A stretch of 64,000 nucleotides of DNA from Gautieria morchelliformis (GCA_015179125.1 WHVA01000179.1:1-64000); one strand, 5' to 3'. Shown: positions 11,201-24,074, counted from the stretch's first letter. Numbers and translations are program-made. Notes: generated by a model from the letters alone, not told the origin.

Positions 11201-11626
11201 TCCGCCAGCACGCTTGGGCTTTGTAGCTTTGCCAAGAACATACCATGAACGTGTCTCAAGATATGCTTTCCAAAGTTTGAAAGATCCTGGGAATTGCGCA
11301 AGAGCCGCCTCGTACAGATATGTCAAGCGTTGCAAGGATGCGCGCGCCACAGGTGTAGCAAGCGGGCCCAAGAGACTTGCCGCGCCTGGGGGAAGATTAG
11401 AGGGGGGCGCGGCTTTCTGCAGGGTATTGAGGGCTTCCTTCGTGGTGTGAATGGCTGTCCACCAATGCCGAAAAGAATGAGGATTGTGGAGAAGATCTTC
11501 CTCTCGATGCAAATCATTGGCAGATAGAAGATTAGGATGACTAGTTGGCGTGGGTACTGGAAACGTCAATGGAAATAATGAAGTCAAAGACTCCAACGAA
11601 GGGGGTGCGGGGGCCACTGAAGGCAT
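8240..11626 (-). CDS. SYF1: Pre-mRNA-splicing factor Syf1 (XAB2 family)
   Basis: Begins MPSVAPAPPSLESLTSLFPL, soon followed by the N-terminal signature LLHNPHSFRHWWTAIHTTKE, and ends with an acidic tail (EEIHISDDEDM). HAT/TPR-type helical repeats fill the protein: SFKLWKAYLETRSWYVLGKA, GWQEWKALIATFERALMYLP, MPRLWLLYFNIF, THARRTFDRALRTLPPSLHS, RIWTRYLLWAETKSGNTV, VYRRYLSVDPSVTERYTSLL, ELMDRRPFLVNDVLLRRNPN, VQEWEKRIALWGED and ERARDLFEQALEKCPPKMSK. This is the Syf1/XAB2 arrangement. The family is part of the Prp19/NineTeen-associated complex that joins the activated spliceosome. The gene is cut by about a dozen short introns, dense in the 3' half (8.8-9.9 kb). The start at 11626 is the first in-frame ATG. 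It diverges from the M24 peptidase gene. Confidence 0.95.
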
Positions 11627-11709
11627 CGTCAAGAAGTACTAGATTAAAGAGCCTTACCTTACCAGCTCTACCCGACAGTCTGGCGACTCCAGGTGCGACC
11701 CAAGTAAGG

Positions 11710-13526
11710 ATGACCAAAGGCGAGCTTGTATGGAAGGGGTCGAGGGCCTCCACTAGTACACTCTCACTAGTTGAAGGGAGTGTGGATGCACTTAGACCGG
11801 CAACGAATCGTGGAAAGGCACGTCATGCTTAACTCGAAGCCATACTTATAACGCTGCGAGTTGTTCATGATATCTAACATGGCTACAGAATGTATTTCAT
11901 GCAACCATTTTCTTCGTGCTGCTTTTGCCCTTGGTTTATCTCTTCTCCCGCACGGGTGCCTATGGCAGTTTTCTATGGCCACGTACTCTGGGAGATTTCA
12001 CATATCTACGTACCCACTGTGCAGATATACCGCCCATTGCAGTTTCCGAATTCCATCAACGCCAAGCAGCACTTGCTCAAACACTTCACGCTTTGAAAGC
12101 ATCTGCCTACATTGCAGAACCCGGTGCCAATGCGCTCTTTTTTGGAAATATCAGCCAGAGCTCATGGCACCTGAGCGAACGCCCCCTGCTGCTTATTGTC
12201 TCACCGGTGTCGATCTCTAATGGCTCAATAAAGGCAAAGATCACTGTCTTGACTCCAAAGTTTGAAGCCACCAGGGCAAAGCTACTTTCCATTCCTGCGC
12301 CAAACGTGACATATGTCGAGTGGGCAGAGGACGAGGATCCTTACCAAAAAGCCGTCTCCTCTCTTTCTGTTTCTACCCTAACGGAAGGAACGATATTTGT
12401 AGCAGAATCTTCTCGGTTGTTCATCAGTGATGGCATTCAAGCTGCTGCTCCTGGTGTCAAGGTGACATCAGCGCCACTATCTATCAGAAGCTTGCGAGAA
12501 CGTAAATCACCTGCGGAGGTTGCCCTTCTTCGCTGCGCGAACGAGGTGAATGACATATCCTGTATCTATTGTATTAATCTTTCACACCATCACAGGTCAC
12601 TCTCCTTGCTACACGAGCTGTGCGGGCAAAGATGTATCTCGGTATCCGCCAGTCTGAAACACAACAGCTTGTCCTCGATGCACTTGCCTCTGCTGGTCTG
12701 AGTGACGGCAGTGCCCTGGTTCTCTTTGGTGGTAGGTATCATTCGCAAACACGCCATGTCAGCCCTTCTCATTTTTATCACAGAGAACGCCGCACTTCCG
12801 CATGGCGGGCCCCAGGACCGTGTGCTGGGGAAGCTCGATCTCGTATTATTTGACATCACTGGCGCCCTTCATGGTTATTACAGTGACAATACGCGGGTAT
12901 GTTTTCTATTGCGTATCACCATCGCTGTTCCGCTAGCTTACACATTTTGAAGACATTTGCGCTCGAGGTAATTTATATCCTCTCGGCCATTATCGCTTAT
13001 TCGTCTTAAGCCTTCCTTCGCACTCAAGGAATCAAGTATTCCATCGGAACATCTGGACATGTGGCATTCGATACATACAGCCCAGCAGACCGCGTTAGCT
13101 GTCGCTAAAGAAGGCGTATTGACGCGTACCGTTGATGAAACTGCACGCGCAGTGCTGGAACAAGCTGAGTATGGTGAATATTTCACCCACCGCTTGGGTC
13201 ATGGTGAGTTGTACCAATTTCTAGTACACGCACACAGAGTCACTAACGAGGGGATAGGCATAGGTCTCGAGGTTCATGAAGCTCCTTACCTTCGTGGTGG
13301 CAGCTCCGACATCATTCAGACTGGACACACATTTTCGGATGAACCTGGCATTTACATAGAGGGCAAGGTAATGCAGACATTCTTAGTTTCTGTTCTCCGC
13401 TCTATAATGAAACATCTGCAGGTGGGTATCCGTCTCGAGGATTGCTTCGTGGTGGGGCCAGACGGAAAGGCAGCTTATCTTACGGAGGGTGTAGGCGGAG
13501 CGGCCCACAGCCCGTGGCAACCATAG
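11710..13526 (+). CDS. M24-family Xaa-Pro aminopeptidase/dipeptidase, membrane-anchored
   Basis: The pita-bread metallopeptidase ligands are present in order: two Asp in DLVLFDITGALHGYYSDNTR (codons near 12852 and 12885), His in HRLGHGIGLEVHEAPYLR (split by an intron at about 13202-13255), Glu in FSDEPGIYIEGK and Glu in VGIRLEDCFVV. An N-terminal creatinase-like domain precedes them (YIAEPGANALFFGNIS). A hydrophobic run (ATIFFVLLLPLVYLFS) at about 11900-11955 looks like a signal anchor, so the enzyme is probably membrane-bound and lumenal or extracellular. An acceptor (CTAAC..ACAG) ends at 11888, so an upstream exon is needed; MTKGELVWKGSRASTSTLS at 11710 is my choice, but its donor is weak and the start is uncertain. 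The family removes residues N-terminal to proline or splits Xaa-Pro dipeptides. Confidence 0.85.
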
Positions 13527-13632
13527 TACCCTCTATTCCCTTTTTACCCAAACATATACAAGTAAATGAATGAATGAATATCTCAATGTCCAACGAAACA
13601 AAGGGAAAGGGGCAACCAATATATGTACAAGC

Positions 13633-15926
13633 TCATGTCGCTTTGTCGACGGTTGGATTTTCGGGTGAATATTCAATTCGATCTGTCATCCTGATTCCTA
13701 CGCAAGCAAAAAGTACCATCACACATACCCAGAGGTAGGATCCGAGTATGTGATTGTCCACAGACACCGCGAAGAGGGCACTGGGGACGCATTATCAGAA
13801 ACCTTGCAAGCGGGAAGGCGTAAGGAAAGCTAACCTTACGAATGCAGGGGCTACAGCACGTGCAATGCACATTGAAAACTGAGCGAGGCCGTTAGCGGCG
13901 CCAAGAGCACTGGGGGTAGGAGAAGTATCCTTGACAAGGATCATGCTCAATCTTGTTGATATCAGCAAGGAACTGCAAAATGTGTGAGAAGGAACGTACG
14001 AGAATGCAAGATTGGCAATTCTTGTGGTTGCAAGACACAAACCAATCCCGACCCAGACAGCGGCAGTATAGGCCGGTTTGAGCACCTCTCCTGCAGTGTT
14101 CACATCTTCTACTTCTAATCCTGCGCGTGCCAGAACATTAAGTAACGGAAACATGAGGAAGGCGACAGGCCAAAGCTTCATGCATAGCTTGTAGGCAGTG
14201 ACAGCTGCAACGCGACGCAGGAGAATAGGTAACACGAGTAGCTGAAATAGGGCCGCGCTGGTGCCTGCGATAGCTAGAGCATACCCGATTTTGGTAGCCT
14301 AGTTGTTTCGTTTGGATTATTGCCTGTTTGGCAGGGATGTCGGGAGAACACTCACCGAGTACCCCAATCCGCCAGTGGTGATAGGCGAATAACAAAATAA
14401 AACAAAGACGACGTCGAAGGTACCTGATACGAATGACAAGGCAAGCGAGGATATCGCAAGTGCACGCACGACAGGGATCGCCAACAGCGTACACACGCCG
14501 ACCTCTGCATCAGTACTGCTGGAAAAACCGTGGGAGTCCGAGGTATTCTCAAAAGCAACTTGGTGTGCATGAGTACGATTCACGGTGCCGTATGCTTTGG
14601 TTGTGTCGATGCGATCGGGCGAAGGGCCCTCACCAATGAGTTCTCGACGCTTGCTCGGGAGGGTCTGGAAAGAGGGGTTCCAATGAGTATAGTCATCGTC
14701 AAACCAAGTGGAGAATGTGATATACTTCTTCTAGGTAAAAGTAGCCTAGCGCTGCTCCTCCCAGGGCTATGAGACCACAAATAAGACATGGAAGAAAGTA
14801 AGGATAAACCGTGAAGAATGGGATCTTCTTGAACACGGCAAATTGAGCTGCTGGATGCGAGAACGTTCCGCCAACAAGCGGACTGCGGAAATATATTGAG
14901 TATAGGAAGGTATAAGCTGATGGTTATAATATTGAAAGTATTCACCCTATGATAGATCCAACAGGCCAACAGAGTCCGTAGACAGGGAATGCAACGGCGA
15001 CGTTTGACATATCCGTTATCTCTGCTAGGACGGCGTGGATCGTGCTGGAATAAGTGCGAGATTATCTCAGAGGTGCATAAATGGACATGAACCTCGACCA
15101 CTTACGCGACGTTGCCCGCTAGTGCCCCGGCTATTGGATCATAAGTAAGTCAGCCAAAATTCAAGATAGTGCTTGGGGGGCTAGACAAGACAAATCGAGT
15201 GTCGAGCACAACATACCCAGACAGCGAGTAACGAGGACAGCCACAAAACTCTTTGAGAGCCCAAAGACGAATGTCGCGAGAGCAAGGCCGACAATACCCA
15301 CAAGGATGACGGGTCGACGGCCAATAACATCTAACGTCAAATTAGTATAGGACATGCTACTCATAAAATATGCTCACCTGAAAGTCGAGCGCAGGGGTAA
15401 ATAGTCAAAAGTTGGGATACAGCAAACACCGACTCCTGAGCGAGTAAAATATAGGTGTCAACAACAGGCCTCTTTGATTACGCTCGCCATACGCGGCTGA
15501 ACGAACAACCCTTAACAGAAGAAAACATTGGAACGCACCACAAGACCACTGTAAAATCCGACCTGTGAAGGTGTCCTTGCAACACCTAGGTCTCGCATCA
15601 TCTCGTTGACATACGGAAAGATCTGGAAGGTCGAAGGAAGTCAGAGTCAAATAGCAGTGAAAGGACTACCACTAGACCTGTGTGAACGTGAGAGGGTCGG
15701 CAAGTCTAACAAGACAAACAGCTGCCAACTGAAGCTTTGGCAGGGGAGTTCGTAGCCGTTTCTGCAGCAGAGCCTCGGCATCCGAAGGGGAGCAGAGTAT
15801 CAATTGGTCGCTTTCAGTGCGCCTGAAGCCCGCAGAATCCGCCAGCAGAGCATTGGGAAAGGAGACGTGATGTTCAGGCCGCTCTACATTGACAACGTCT
15901 GGGGCGACAGAAACCGAGCGAGACAT
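13633..15926 (-). CDS. Major facilitator superfamily transporter
   Basis: Starts MSRSVSVAPDVVNVERPEHH with a hydrophilic N-terminal tail; the membrane domain begins LPKLQLAAVCLVRLADPLTF. The MFS loop 2-3 motif is clear as DVIGRRPVILVGIVGLALAT after VGFYSGLV..SVFAVSQLLTI. Further helices: VPVYGLCWPVGSIIG-type segment near 14950, FFTVYPYFLPCLICGLIALG, LALSFVSGTFDVVFVLFCYS, AVTAYKLCMKLWPVAFLMF, AVWVGIGLCLATTRIANLAF and ILGSYLWVCVMVLFACVG. About 10 short introns interrupt it. The order resembles fungal drug/H+ antiporters related to yeast YCR023c and zinc-induced-facilitator-like carriers; the substrate cannot be read from sequence. It diverges from TBP. Confidence 0.9.
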
Positions 15927-16120
15927 GGGGATAGGAGCAGAGGTCAGTGGGAAGCAAGCCTAAGCGTAAGGGTCGTGAGAGATCCGTGGGCCGCGTTGAG
16001 GAAACTCAAGGTTCAGTCGGTAGTGTGAGGTCTACAGTCTACTAAGAAATAAGAAGTTACAGTAATAGTTTCACACTCCGAACGCGGAGTGTGAACCTTT
16101 CTCCTCCCACATCCACCACC

Positions 16121-17306
16121 ATGTCATCCACTCTTCCCGCCCGTCCGATAGTGTTCCCCTCGAGAACATATCAACCTCAGCAGCCCCACCCACTCGCTTC
16201 CTCCTCCAACCTCTCATTTCCAGCTCCCTCGAGCACGCCTGCTACCTATACTGCAAACAGCGGAGCTCCACCACCTGCTCAAAACGTCAGCGCCGCTGTG
16301 GATACAAAGGCCATTCCCGCCACGCCGTCTGCTGCGCCTGCCACACCTCTGCCTTTGACCCTTGAACAGCAGCACATTACTGCTGTGGATGGAATTGTGC
16401 CTACTCTGCAGTGAGTACCGTTCCTTTAGTAAGAGCAGGCGTTACAAGGGCGATGGGCATATCCAGCACCGTCTGCCCTCTTTAAACAAATTTCGGCTTG
16501 TCGAACCTAGACTCACGATTTCTTCCCCCAACCCCTATATGCGCCCTTAAATCAACGTGTTGTGCCGAGATAGAAACATCGTTGCCACGGTCAACCTTGA
16601 TTGTAGACTCGACCTTAAAACCATTGCATTGCACGCCCGTAATGCCGAATACAATCCAAAGGTATACTGGACGTTGTCTCCGTGCATGGGGCCCAACTTA
16701 TCCCACTATATTAGCGTTTTGCCGCTGTCATTATGCGGATTCGCGACCCCAAAACCACTGCCCTTATATTTGCTTCTGGGAAGATGGTTGTCACGGGTGC
16801 CAAATCGGAAGATGACTCAAGATTGGCATCGCGGAAGTACGCCCGTATCGTGCAGAAGCTTGGCTTCGATGCGAAGTTCTCCGAGTTCAAGATCCAAAAC
16901 ATTGTTGGCAGTTGTGACGTCAAGTTTCCCATTCGACTCGAGGGATTGGCATATAGTCACGGCCAGTTCTCGAGTTATGAACCAGAGGTGTGACCATCAT
17001 TCCAAACCATCAGCCTGGTCTTTCTAACGATACCGGCATACCAGCTTTTCCCTGGGCTAATCTATCGCATGATTAAGCCCAAGGTTGTACTGCTCATTTT
17101 CGTTTCGGGAAAGATCGTCCTCACGGGCGCAAAGGTAATATTCCTTTCTTGCTCTTTCGGATGCTGGGACGTCGCTGTTTTTTGACGTTCAATTCGTGCA
17201 TCACTCTTTCTGACACTTATCCCCAATCGCTCGCTAGGTGAGGGAAGAAATCTATACCGCGTTCAACACCATCTACACGGTGCTTTGCGAATTCCGTAAG
17301 CCTTGA
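16121..17306 (+). CDS. TBP: TATA-box-binding protein
   Basis: Starts at a CACCATG context ([20 protein letters not shown]). A Pro/Ser/Ala-rich N-terminal tail of about 90 residues is followed by the two saddle repeats: [70 protein letters not shown], then [50 protein letters not shown] and [20 protein letters not shown] ending KP. Exons: 16121-16410, 16574-16661, 16715-16987, 17045-about 17133 and a last exon to 17306, all joining in frame. TBP nucleates transcription by all three nuclear RNA polymerases. The core is fully conserved by eye, so this should be the functional copy. Confidence 0.97.
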
Positions 17307-17916
17307 ATACCGCTCAACAGCCGCTATATGTTGGGGCCTCACGAGTACAAATCCGCGGATGTCATTACTCGGTTATTCGAACCAAACACACCTAACCTCC
17401 CATCGAATGCATTTGCTTGCTCCATCGTCGATGAAGCAAAAGAACCAATGCCCCATTCCACTTGGCTCAATACCGACAATGCCTGCTTGGTCCTTTTCCC
17501 TCTCGATTTTATCCACGTTCCCGTACTGCATTGTACACCAAGCATAATATGAGCATTACAAATCTCTCCTGAGACTGACGGAGGGCGATAGTTGATCTTT
17601 TTAAATTATTTTGGATATGTTCTCAAATTTTTAGAAATCATCAAACTCAAGAATGTTGACGGAGAAGTGCTGGCCGGGTTAGAGCAGAAAGCTCTTGAAT
17701 CCCCGTGGGAAAATCAAGTACTAAGTAGCATGCCATGGTATTTTTCGAATCGCCGTTACAGTGCGCAAAAAGCACGACGCGCGTCGGAGTCCAGACTTGA
17801 CTGCAAACGGCTGTAACATTATCGGAGGTGGCCTGAAAGGGTATCGCATATCGCATTCCTCGGAGATTGAATTCAAGGAAACTCCGGTTCAACCCCACAT
17901 CATCTTGTTGCCCCAC
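17307..17916. other. Intergenic stretch, nothing recognised
   Basis: About 600 bp holding the TBP 3' region and the upstream region of the next gene. An open frame runs into the next gene from 17761, but no upstream start or splice pattern makes it convincing as extra coding sequence. Confidence 0.4.
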
Positions 17917-18788
17917 ATGCACGAACTTATCGCTCCAAGGCCCCTCAGGCTCACCTCTGCTCCTTCTTTCACCCACCACTCCCACTCTTCTCCAGCTTCC
18001 TCCTTGATTCGTCCAAAACCCTCTGTTAGACTTGTATCCGCTCCCCCAGCAGACGCTTTTGCTCGCATCACTCTCTCGGAAAACTGCGATAACGACCAGC
18101 CCATAGACAGAGATCGTCCTGCATCAGCACACGACGATGCCGATCCTGTGGCTGCTTCCAGGGACGCTGCCTGTTCCCGGTAAGCTCAGACACTACCCCT
18201 GGATAGGAGCCGTCTTTGAATTCCCCTCTAGTCTCTCTCCTGATGCTCTAGAAGAGTTTCTATCGATCCTCCAACCTGTCATGTTTAATACCCCCGCCTC
18301 CCCTATGCTTCGTGCTCGTTATGAGCGTCCCCATCCGTATAAGCCAAGGACTCACAGACGTACTCGTTCCACCGCCTCTGCATCGAGCGAGGATGCGTCT
18401 TGCACCCCTGAGCGCACCACCAGCCGTGGGCCTTCCAAATCCGCCAATAGTGAAGAGAGGGATGAAGTCGGCGACGAAATAGTCTTTGACCCACGCCCCT
18501 GGCCTTATTCCTCACTTCTTGGTACGTGCATCTGGTCCTCCTTGGAAACTTGCCATAATGTACTTTCCAGCATCGCCCATATCCCGCACACACACACAAA
18601 ACCCCCTTGCTCGTACCGTATCCCATGATCTCGAGGTCCACACTCAAAGCGCCTATCTCATCCGTGCCGCGCCGTCTCCTATCTCGTCTCCTGCTGTTCT
18701 CGCCCTAGCCCAGTCCATCCCCATACCCGCTTCGCCTCCTTCCCAAGTATCCTCCCGTGGGCCCTCACCACGCGGAATGGATATCTAA
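17917..18788 (+). CDS. Hypothetical Pro/Ser-rich protein, 256 aa
   Basis: Three exons (17917-18179, 18232-18521, 18571-18788) join in frame through GTAAGC..CTCTAG and GTACGT..TTCCAG introns, giving 257 codons including the stop. It begins MHELIAPRPLRLTSAPSFTH. The only folded-looking piece is LSPDALEEFLSILQPVMFN. The rest is disordered: basic YKPRTHRRTRSTAS, an acidic SANSEERDEVGDEIVF and a Pro/Ser-rich tail (IPIPASPPSQVSSRGPSPRG) ending GMDI. No family recognised. The clean splicing and lack of interruptions favour a real gene; the composition suggests a nuclear or regulatory protein, but this is a guess. Confidence 0.6.
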
Positions 18789-19151
18789 TCTTTCTCCCCG
18801 CAGCTTATGGCTTGCTCCCTTAAACATTGCATTTGATCTTATATCCGCGTGGCACTGTATCAGAACCTGCCTCTCCCTCTCCTTGACTATTGTAATTCAA
18901 CTCGGATTGTCATTCATTTCAGACCATGTCCGTCTTACATATCCCCTACAGCCATACGTAGCATGCTTCGCTTGCGTCGCCATCTCACTCAACCGGACTC
19001 CCTACCCAGACGGAATATTCTATTATTGTACGGTACCTTTTGCGTTTCGACGCTAAGATGATATATCGGATTCTTGATCTTCAAATACTTGTCAGTGATG
19101 AACAGAATTCAAATGCATGCAAACATCGTCATCTGTATAACAAGCAGTTGA
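18789..19151. other. Intergenic stretch between convergent genes
   Basis: About 360 bp of 3' flanks. No gene, RNA or repeat seen. Confidence 0.4.
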
Positions 19152-22104
19152 CTACAGTTTAAACGATTGGCGTAGGGGCTGCCTGTACAGAGCATCAAGT
19201 ACTTCTTTATACACCTTCTGCACTTCCCGCCTACAGATCGACATGTTAGGGATGACAGCGCTGGAGTCACCGTGACGAACCTTTTGAGCTTTAACGTTGG
19301 TGTGAGCATATCGTTCTCGGGTGTGAACGGGTCAACAGAAAGGTGTATCTTTTTGACACATTCGAATCCCTTTAATCCCACCTTTTTAGCCTGCTTATCC
19401 AGTTCTATCATGAATGCAGCTTTGACACGCTCGTCACCAGCCACAGCTTCTAAAGCTGTATGATCACTAGGTTGCACCTGCTTTCCCCCGAGCTTGCTTG
19501 CAAGCCCAGCTAGATGGTCCATGTCTGGGATGACAATTGCAACTAGGTGGTCTTGCAAGGAATCGCCGTGCACGTATATCTGTGCAATGGTCGGCAGAGC
19601 GCTGTAGGCATTCTCGATCTTCTCAAGCGCCACATACTCGCCTTGTGCGAGCTTCATAATGTTCTGATCGACCGTATAAATCTACTGCCACGAGAAATAA
19701 CTACAAGCACACCTTGAGTCGGTCGATAATGGAAATGCGGCCATGGGTGTCGATTTGACCTATGTCACCCGTGTGAAGCCACCCCTCTTCGTCAATTGCG
19801 GCGGCCGTATTCGTAGGGTCTGCGCACGTCATATTATTACGCAACCAGCCAGTCCAAGTTATCCACCACATGAACAGCACGCACCTTTGTAATACCCTTT
19901 AGTACAGGCGAGCCCACGAAGGCATAGTTCTCCCCGTGGGCCAGGCTTGTCTTCGGAAGTATAATTCATAGACGGCACGTCGACCAGTTTGATTTCTACC
20001 GCAGGCATTGGGGGGCCAACAGTACCGGCCGATTGTGGATCACCCACGACAGTTCGTGTACATATCGCAGTCGTCTCCGTGAGACCATAGCTGCCGTAAC
20101 AAGTAAGTTATCATGCCAGGACACGCGCTACAACCACGAAGGGCTCACCCTTCAGGTGCAAGTCAGATCTTTAACGAATCCTGTTGCAGGGAATACGCAC
20201 CGTCATCAACTTCACACGCGAACGCAATTTTCAAAAAGTCAATTGCGTCAGCAGAGATGGGTGCCGACCCCGAAACCATATTATCAATTGCTCCGCCGAG
20301 AACTCTCTGGACCTGCATCAGAGCATATTACTCCTTGAACTACTACTAATGTTGGTGAAAAAACACACTTTCTTGAACACGATGCGATCCCATAGGGCAT
20401 GTGTAACCTGGCCTGTGGCGTGCAGATTCGCAAGCTTTACAGAAACGGCCTTCCGGAAGATATTGCCTAAATTGCCAAGTCAACGTATTGGGCGAGGGAT
20501 GTGTCTCATGGACCATGCCTACCCTTGAGACCTGGGACATCCCCTGCTGCATTCGCAGCCTGATAAATCTTATTAAGCAAACGTGGCACTGAGGGAAAAG
20601 CTGTCGGCTTTAAAATTTGTGCGTCTTCGAGTATCCGCAAGGTGTCGCCTGTGAAATAACCAACTGCACCGCCCATGTTGAACGTGATAAGCTCCGAAAT
20701 ACGCTATTGAGGATGGCTAAAGTCAATATTGGGGTGATGACGATGGTACGTGCCGTACCCCATAAATATGTGCCAAAGGAAGATACGATAATAAAACACC
20801 AGGTTCGTAGAAGGCCTTTCCATAGACAGCAGAAAGGACCGCGATAGCGCATTGGCCGTGAGTTAAAATTACACCTGAAAGGTTAAACTCGTAACTTGCT
20901 GATGAAAATTGTACCAGGGGGAGCGAGAGTACCTTTGGGATTGCCTGTTGTACCCTGCACATATAGTGTCAATAAATGCCTACCTGAACAGAACCCTGAT
21001 GACGCACAGAAGTATAACATATGGAGTATATTTGTTCTGGAGATGCGATGATGGGCTCCCGAATATTGGCTTTGCCCAATGCTTCCACTAGAAACAGAGG
21101 TAGTGAGTTGGGTGATGAAGATACACGATGAAAGAACTAACGTTCTTTCAATGAAAAGTACTCCAAATTGCATTGTTTAGCCCAAGACGCTGTGACAAGC
21201 CTGGTCTCCGGGTTTGGCTCATCCAACGCGACGACGATTTTGAGGTTCTTCAAACGTGGTGCGAGAGCCAAGATCGAAGGTAGATGGGTATTTGACACAA
21301 ATACCAAGCTAATTTCAGAGTGATTGCAGCTACTCGGCTGCGTTGAGCGTTCGAAAAAATCAATTGGGTCGAACTAGTGCCTTACATGTACTCTGAGAAA
21401 GTGGTTCAACTTGGCTTAGCAGCAGAAGATAAGAACAAGACAACATACCGACTGCAGTTGGACCGAGAGTGTCATACAAGCTGACAGAGACTTTGGCATA
21501 GGCTTGTGCAGCGAGGTCCACAATTTGCCATTCTGCGCAACCTCAGTAGACATCACTAGGACGAATTGTGTTCGAAATGATATACTAACCCGGCCTATTC
21601 AGACTCCATAGGCCCAGAGTTGGCAGATCACCACCGCCTGCACGACCGTGCTGCCACAAAAATTCCAGGGCGCTGCCGAGGTTGCGCCTGCGCTCATCGA
21701 CCTCGGTGTAAGTCTGCCAAGAGTAATATGGGGCAAATTTGAGGGGCGTTGTAGAGATGACAGGACGGTGGCCTATACATGGCGCGTTTGGAGAGTGTGC
21801 GAGGCCAGATTCGAATATCTCAGGGAGCGACCGCCTACTGTGGGGAGAATCGAAATTGAGAAGCTCGGGCCACGCGGCTAGCGAGGAAAGGCAGCTAAGT
21901 ACGACATCATAGATGTGGTTGGATTGAACAGCACACCGTTTCGATATATTCCTGAAAGTAAACGGTCCGTCAACATACAGCTACTTGGAGAGGCTCTATG
22001 GACGCACCAGTCTGACCAGGCTTCCTTGTACCAGGGAGCTCGATAGACTGTCTGGTATAGTCAAAGTTGGCTGGATAGAGCACGCACTCAGGGTGTAGAG
22101 GCAT
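19152..22104 (-). CDS. Long-chain fatty-acid--CoA ligase (AMP-binding)
   Basis: Starts [20 protein letters not shown] and ends [13 protein letters not shown]-superfamily motifs in order: a P-loop-like GTTGNPKG near 20930, [62 protein letters not shown] (about 20050), [16 protein letters not shown], the hinge [27 protein letters not shown], then [15 protein letters not shown] and a C-terminal subdomain with [18 protein letters not shown]. This is the FAA1/FAA4-type acyl-CoA synthetase, which activates long-chain fatty acids with ATP and CoA for lipid synthesis, beta-oxidation and protein acylation. About 12 short introns interrupt it, so some 5' exon ends (21.2-22.0 kb) are uncertain. No signal peptide is apparent. 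Confidence 0.9.
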
Positions 22105-22498
22105 GTTGGTTGTGAAAAAATTATAAGGAATTAGAGACACAAGAACGGGGATATATGTATCCCGGGATGCACGTGATTCCTATATTACAGGTCCGGCGAA
22201 CATGATGTTGGGATACACCGGACGTATCCCACCCCGAGCCTCGAGTGGGAAGAATATCCGACCGCTTGGATCGTCAATCAGGGTCAGGTAAAACTCCTGA
22301 CCCTGCGGTCTGAGATCTGAGATCTGACTAGCTAGCTAGTATCGTTGACCACCCACGGTCTCCATGACGCGTGTAAGCACCAGCAGGAGGCATTCGATTA
22401 ATTTCTATCGAGTTCTAGTGACTGTACGGTCATGTCCGACACGCGAATGTTCCCAAAGCACTCGGAGTCCACTCGCGCGTACTCTCGTGTGCGCAAAA
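22105..22498. other. Intergenic stretch with a short inverted repeat
   Basis: About 390 bp between the acyl-CoA synthetase start and the RAX1-like stop. A 10-bp inverted repeat (CAGGGTCAGG..CCTGACCCTG, 7-nt loop) lies at 22279-22305, followed by GATCTGAGATCTGA and CTAGCTAGCTAGT. No gene seen. Confidence 0.5.
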
Positions 22499-24074
22499 TC
22501 ATGCTGCTACGGCAATCACGACCAGTATGAACGCCGCCAAGAGTGCAAGCGCTGCTGAGCGCGTAACGGTCTCCCAGTAGGTCTGGATGCATATCCGGCT
22601 GCCCAGAAACGTCAGCCTTTTCACAGTGTAGCATGTGACAACATACTCCAGCACTTTAGTCAATGGTCCAAATACAGGGGGGCTAGGCGACAAGCCTGGC
22701 TCCGACGAAAGCAAGTGGTCCAAGTCAAAATGACGATCTTCTGGTGGCGGCGTTAACAAAAATGGTGCAATCGTCGCAGGAGAGTGCACGTCAGAGGCTC
22801 GTAGAAAGTGTTCTGAGAAAGGAGCGGCTTCTGTGTCGCAGCGTAATTTTGGCGGGATATCATTAAACGTTGCCTGCACCAAATCACAGGTGGCTTTTTG
22901 AATATCAAATGTGTCGGAAAGCGGTTCGGGAGTCTCCGGATCACCAGGGCATTTGGATGAAATCGAGGGCGTGCAGTCCAGTTGGGAATGTCTTTTCGGG
23001 TGACTGCTGATGTAATGAGGGGTGGTTGGTACCTGAGGACAGGCTAGCTCGTAGGCGGTCAGCTGGCGCGCATCTCCAAAGAGAAATATTATAATGCAGA
23101 CCTATAATCGCACAAGTTCAGCATGTAACAAAAATAATACCAAGAAAGGGCGCACGCCGTGTAAACCGCAAATAACCGTGGTGGCCCCGAACCAAAAGCA
23201 GGGCAGTGCCGCAACTCTCAGCCATCTGGATTTCGACTGCAGAACGCTCGACAGAATTGGGGCCAGTCCGATAACCATCATTACAAGTCCGATAAAAATG
23301 GCAAATAATACCCTGTTCCTGCCTGCATTCGCAGATCGTGATCGCACAAAGGTTTGTAGGCTTTCCGTGAGCATGGATTCGATTTGATGTCTCACGTCTG
23401 CAAACGACGACGGCGGCGGGTGTGCGCGGGGAGCAGCAGCAGAAAGAGCGACGAGCGTGTCCGCGTTGAGATTAAGTTCTAGCGTAGCCGACTTGGTGAA
23501 AAATGTTTCCTTCGCGCGCCTGTACGAATAAGCCAGGGAAGATGAATAGTGGGAGGGTATTGAAGACCTGTTCCACTCCTGGTACTCCTTCGTATAGTCG
23601 TTGAGCCATAGAACGAAATAGCTATAATACCGCCAGTTCTATGAGTGACTTGCAGAAAACAAGCAAAAACAGCACACGCACAGATTCTCAGAACTTCGCT
23701 CATCATGCACAAGATATGATTCGAAGTCGTGGAGCGTCAGCGGGGGTAAATGTTTGCCTGCCAGGACATCTTCAAGTCTGACAGAGTAGACGGACGGAAG
23801 ACGGAAGCTGCGAACTCGTCCGACGCGTTGACTCGCACAAGACTTTGGAGACCTGAACAGACGACGTGGGAGTTCCTTGAGCTCCTTCAGCTGGTAAGGG
23901 AAGAGCGACGGCCTCTCGTTGTTCGACAATGACCGGGGTGGGAACATCACATATGCCTCTAAGATGGCTTGAACGACGTTAGAACAATCCTGGGGGATCG
24001 CAAACCGAGACCCATGCGAGAAGTGGCGACATGGTTTTAAATGCTCACTTGAGCCAGTGTACGTATTCGTCCAT
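22499..24074 (-). CDS. RAX1-like RGS-domain membrane protein
   Basis: First exon MDEYVHWLK (24074 downward), then DCSNVVQAILEAYVMFPPRS. The RGS fold begins LPPLTLHDFESYLVHDERSS and continues across an intron as YFVLWLNDYTKEYQEWN, with SYRRAKETFFTKSATLELN, then HQIESMLTESLQTFVRS. Three membrane segments follow: RVLFAIFIGLVMMVIGLAPI, RVAALPCFWFGATTVICGL and PFLVLFLLHAELV. The protein ends in a hydrophobic tail, ALALLAAFILVVIAVAA, next to the stop. A degenerate RGS domain plus several C-terminal helices is the RAX1 architecture; in yeast Rax1 with Rax2 marks bud sites, and in filamentous fungi relatives modulate G-protein signalling. Relation to true Rax1 is inferred from domain order. Confidence 0.75.
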
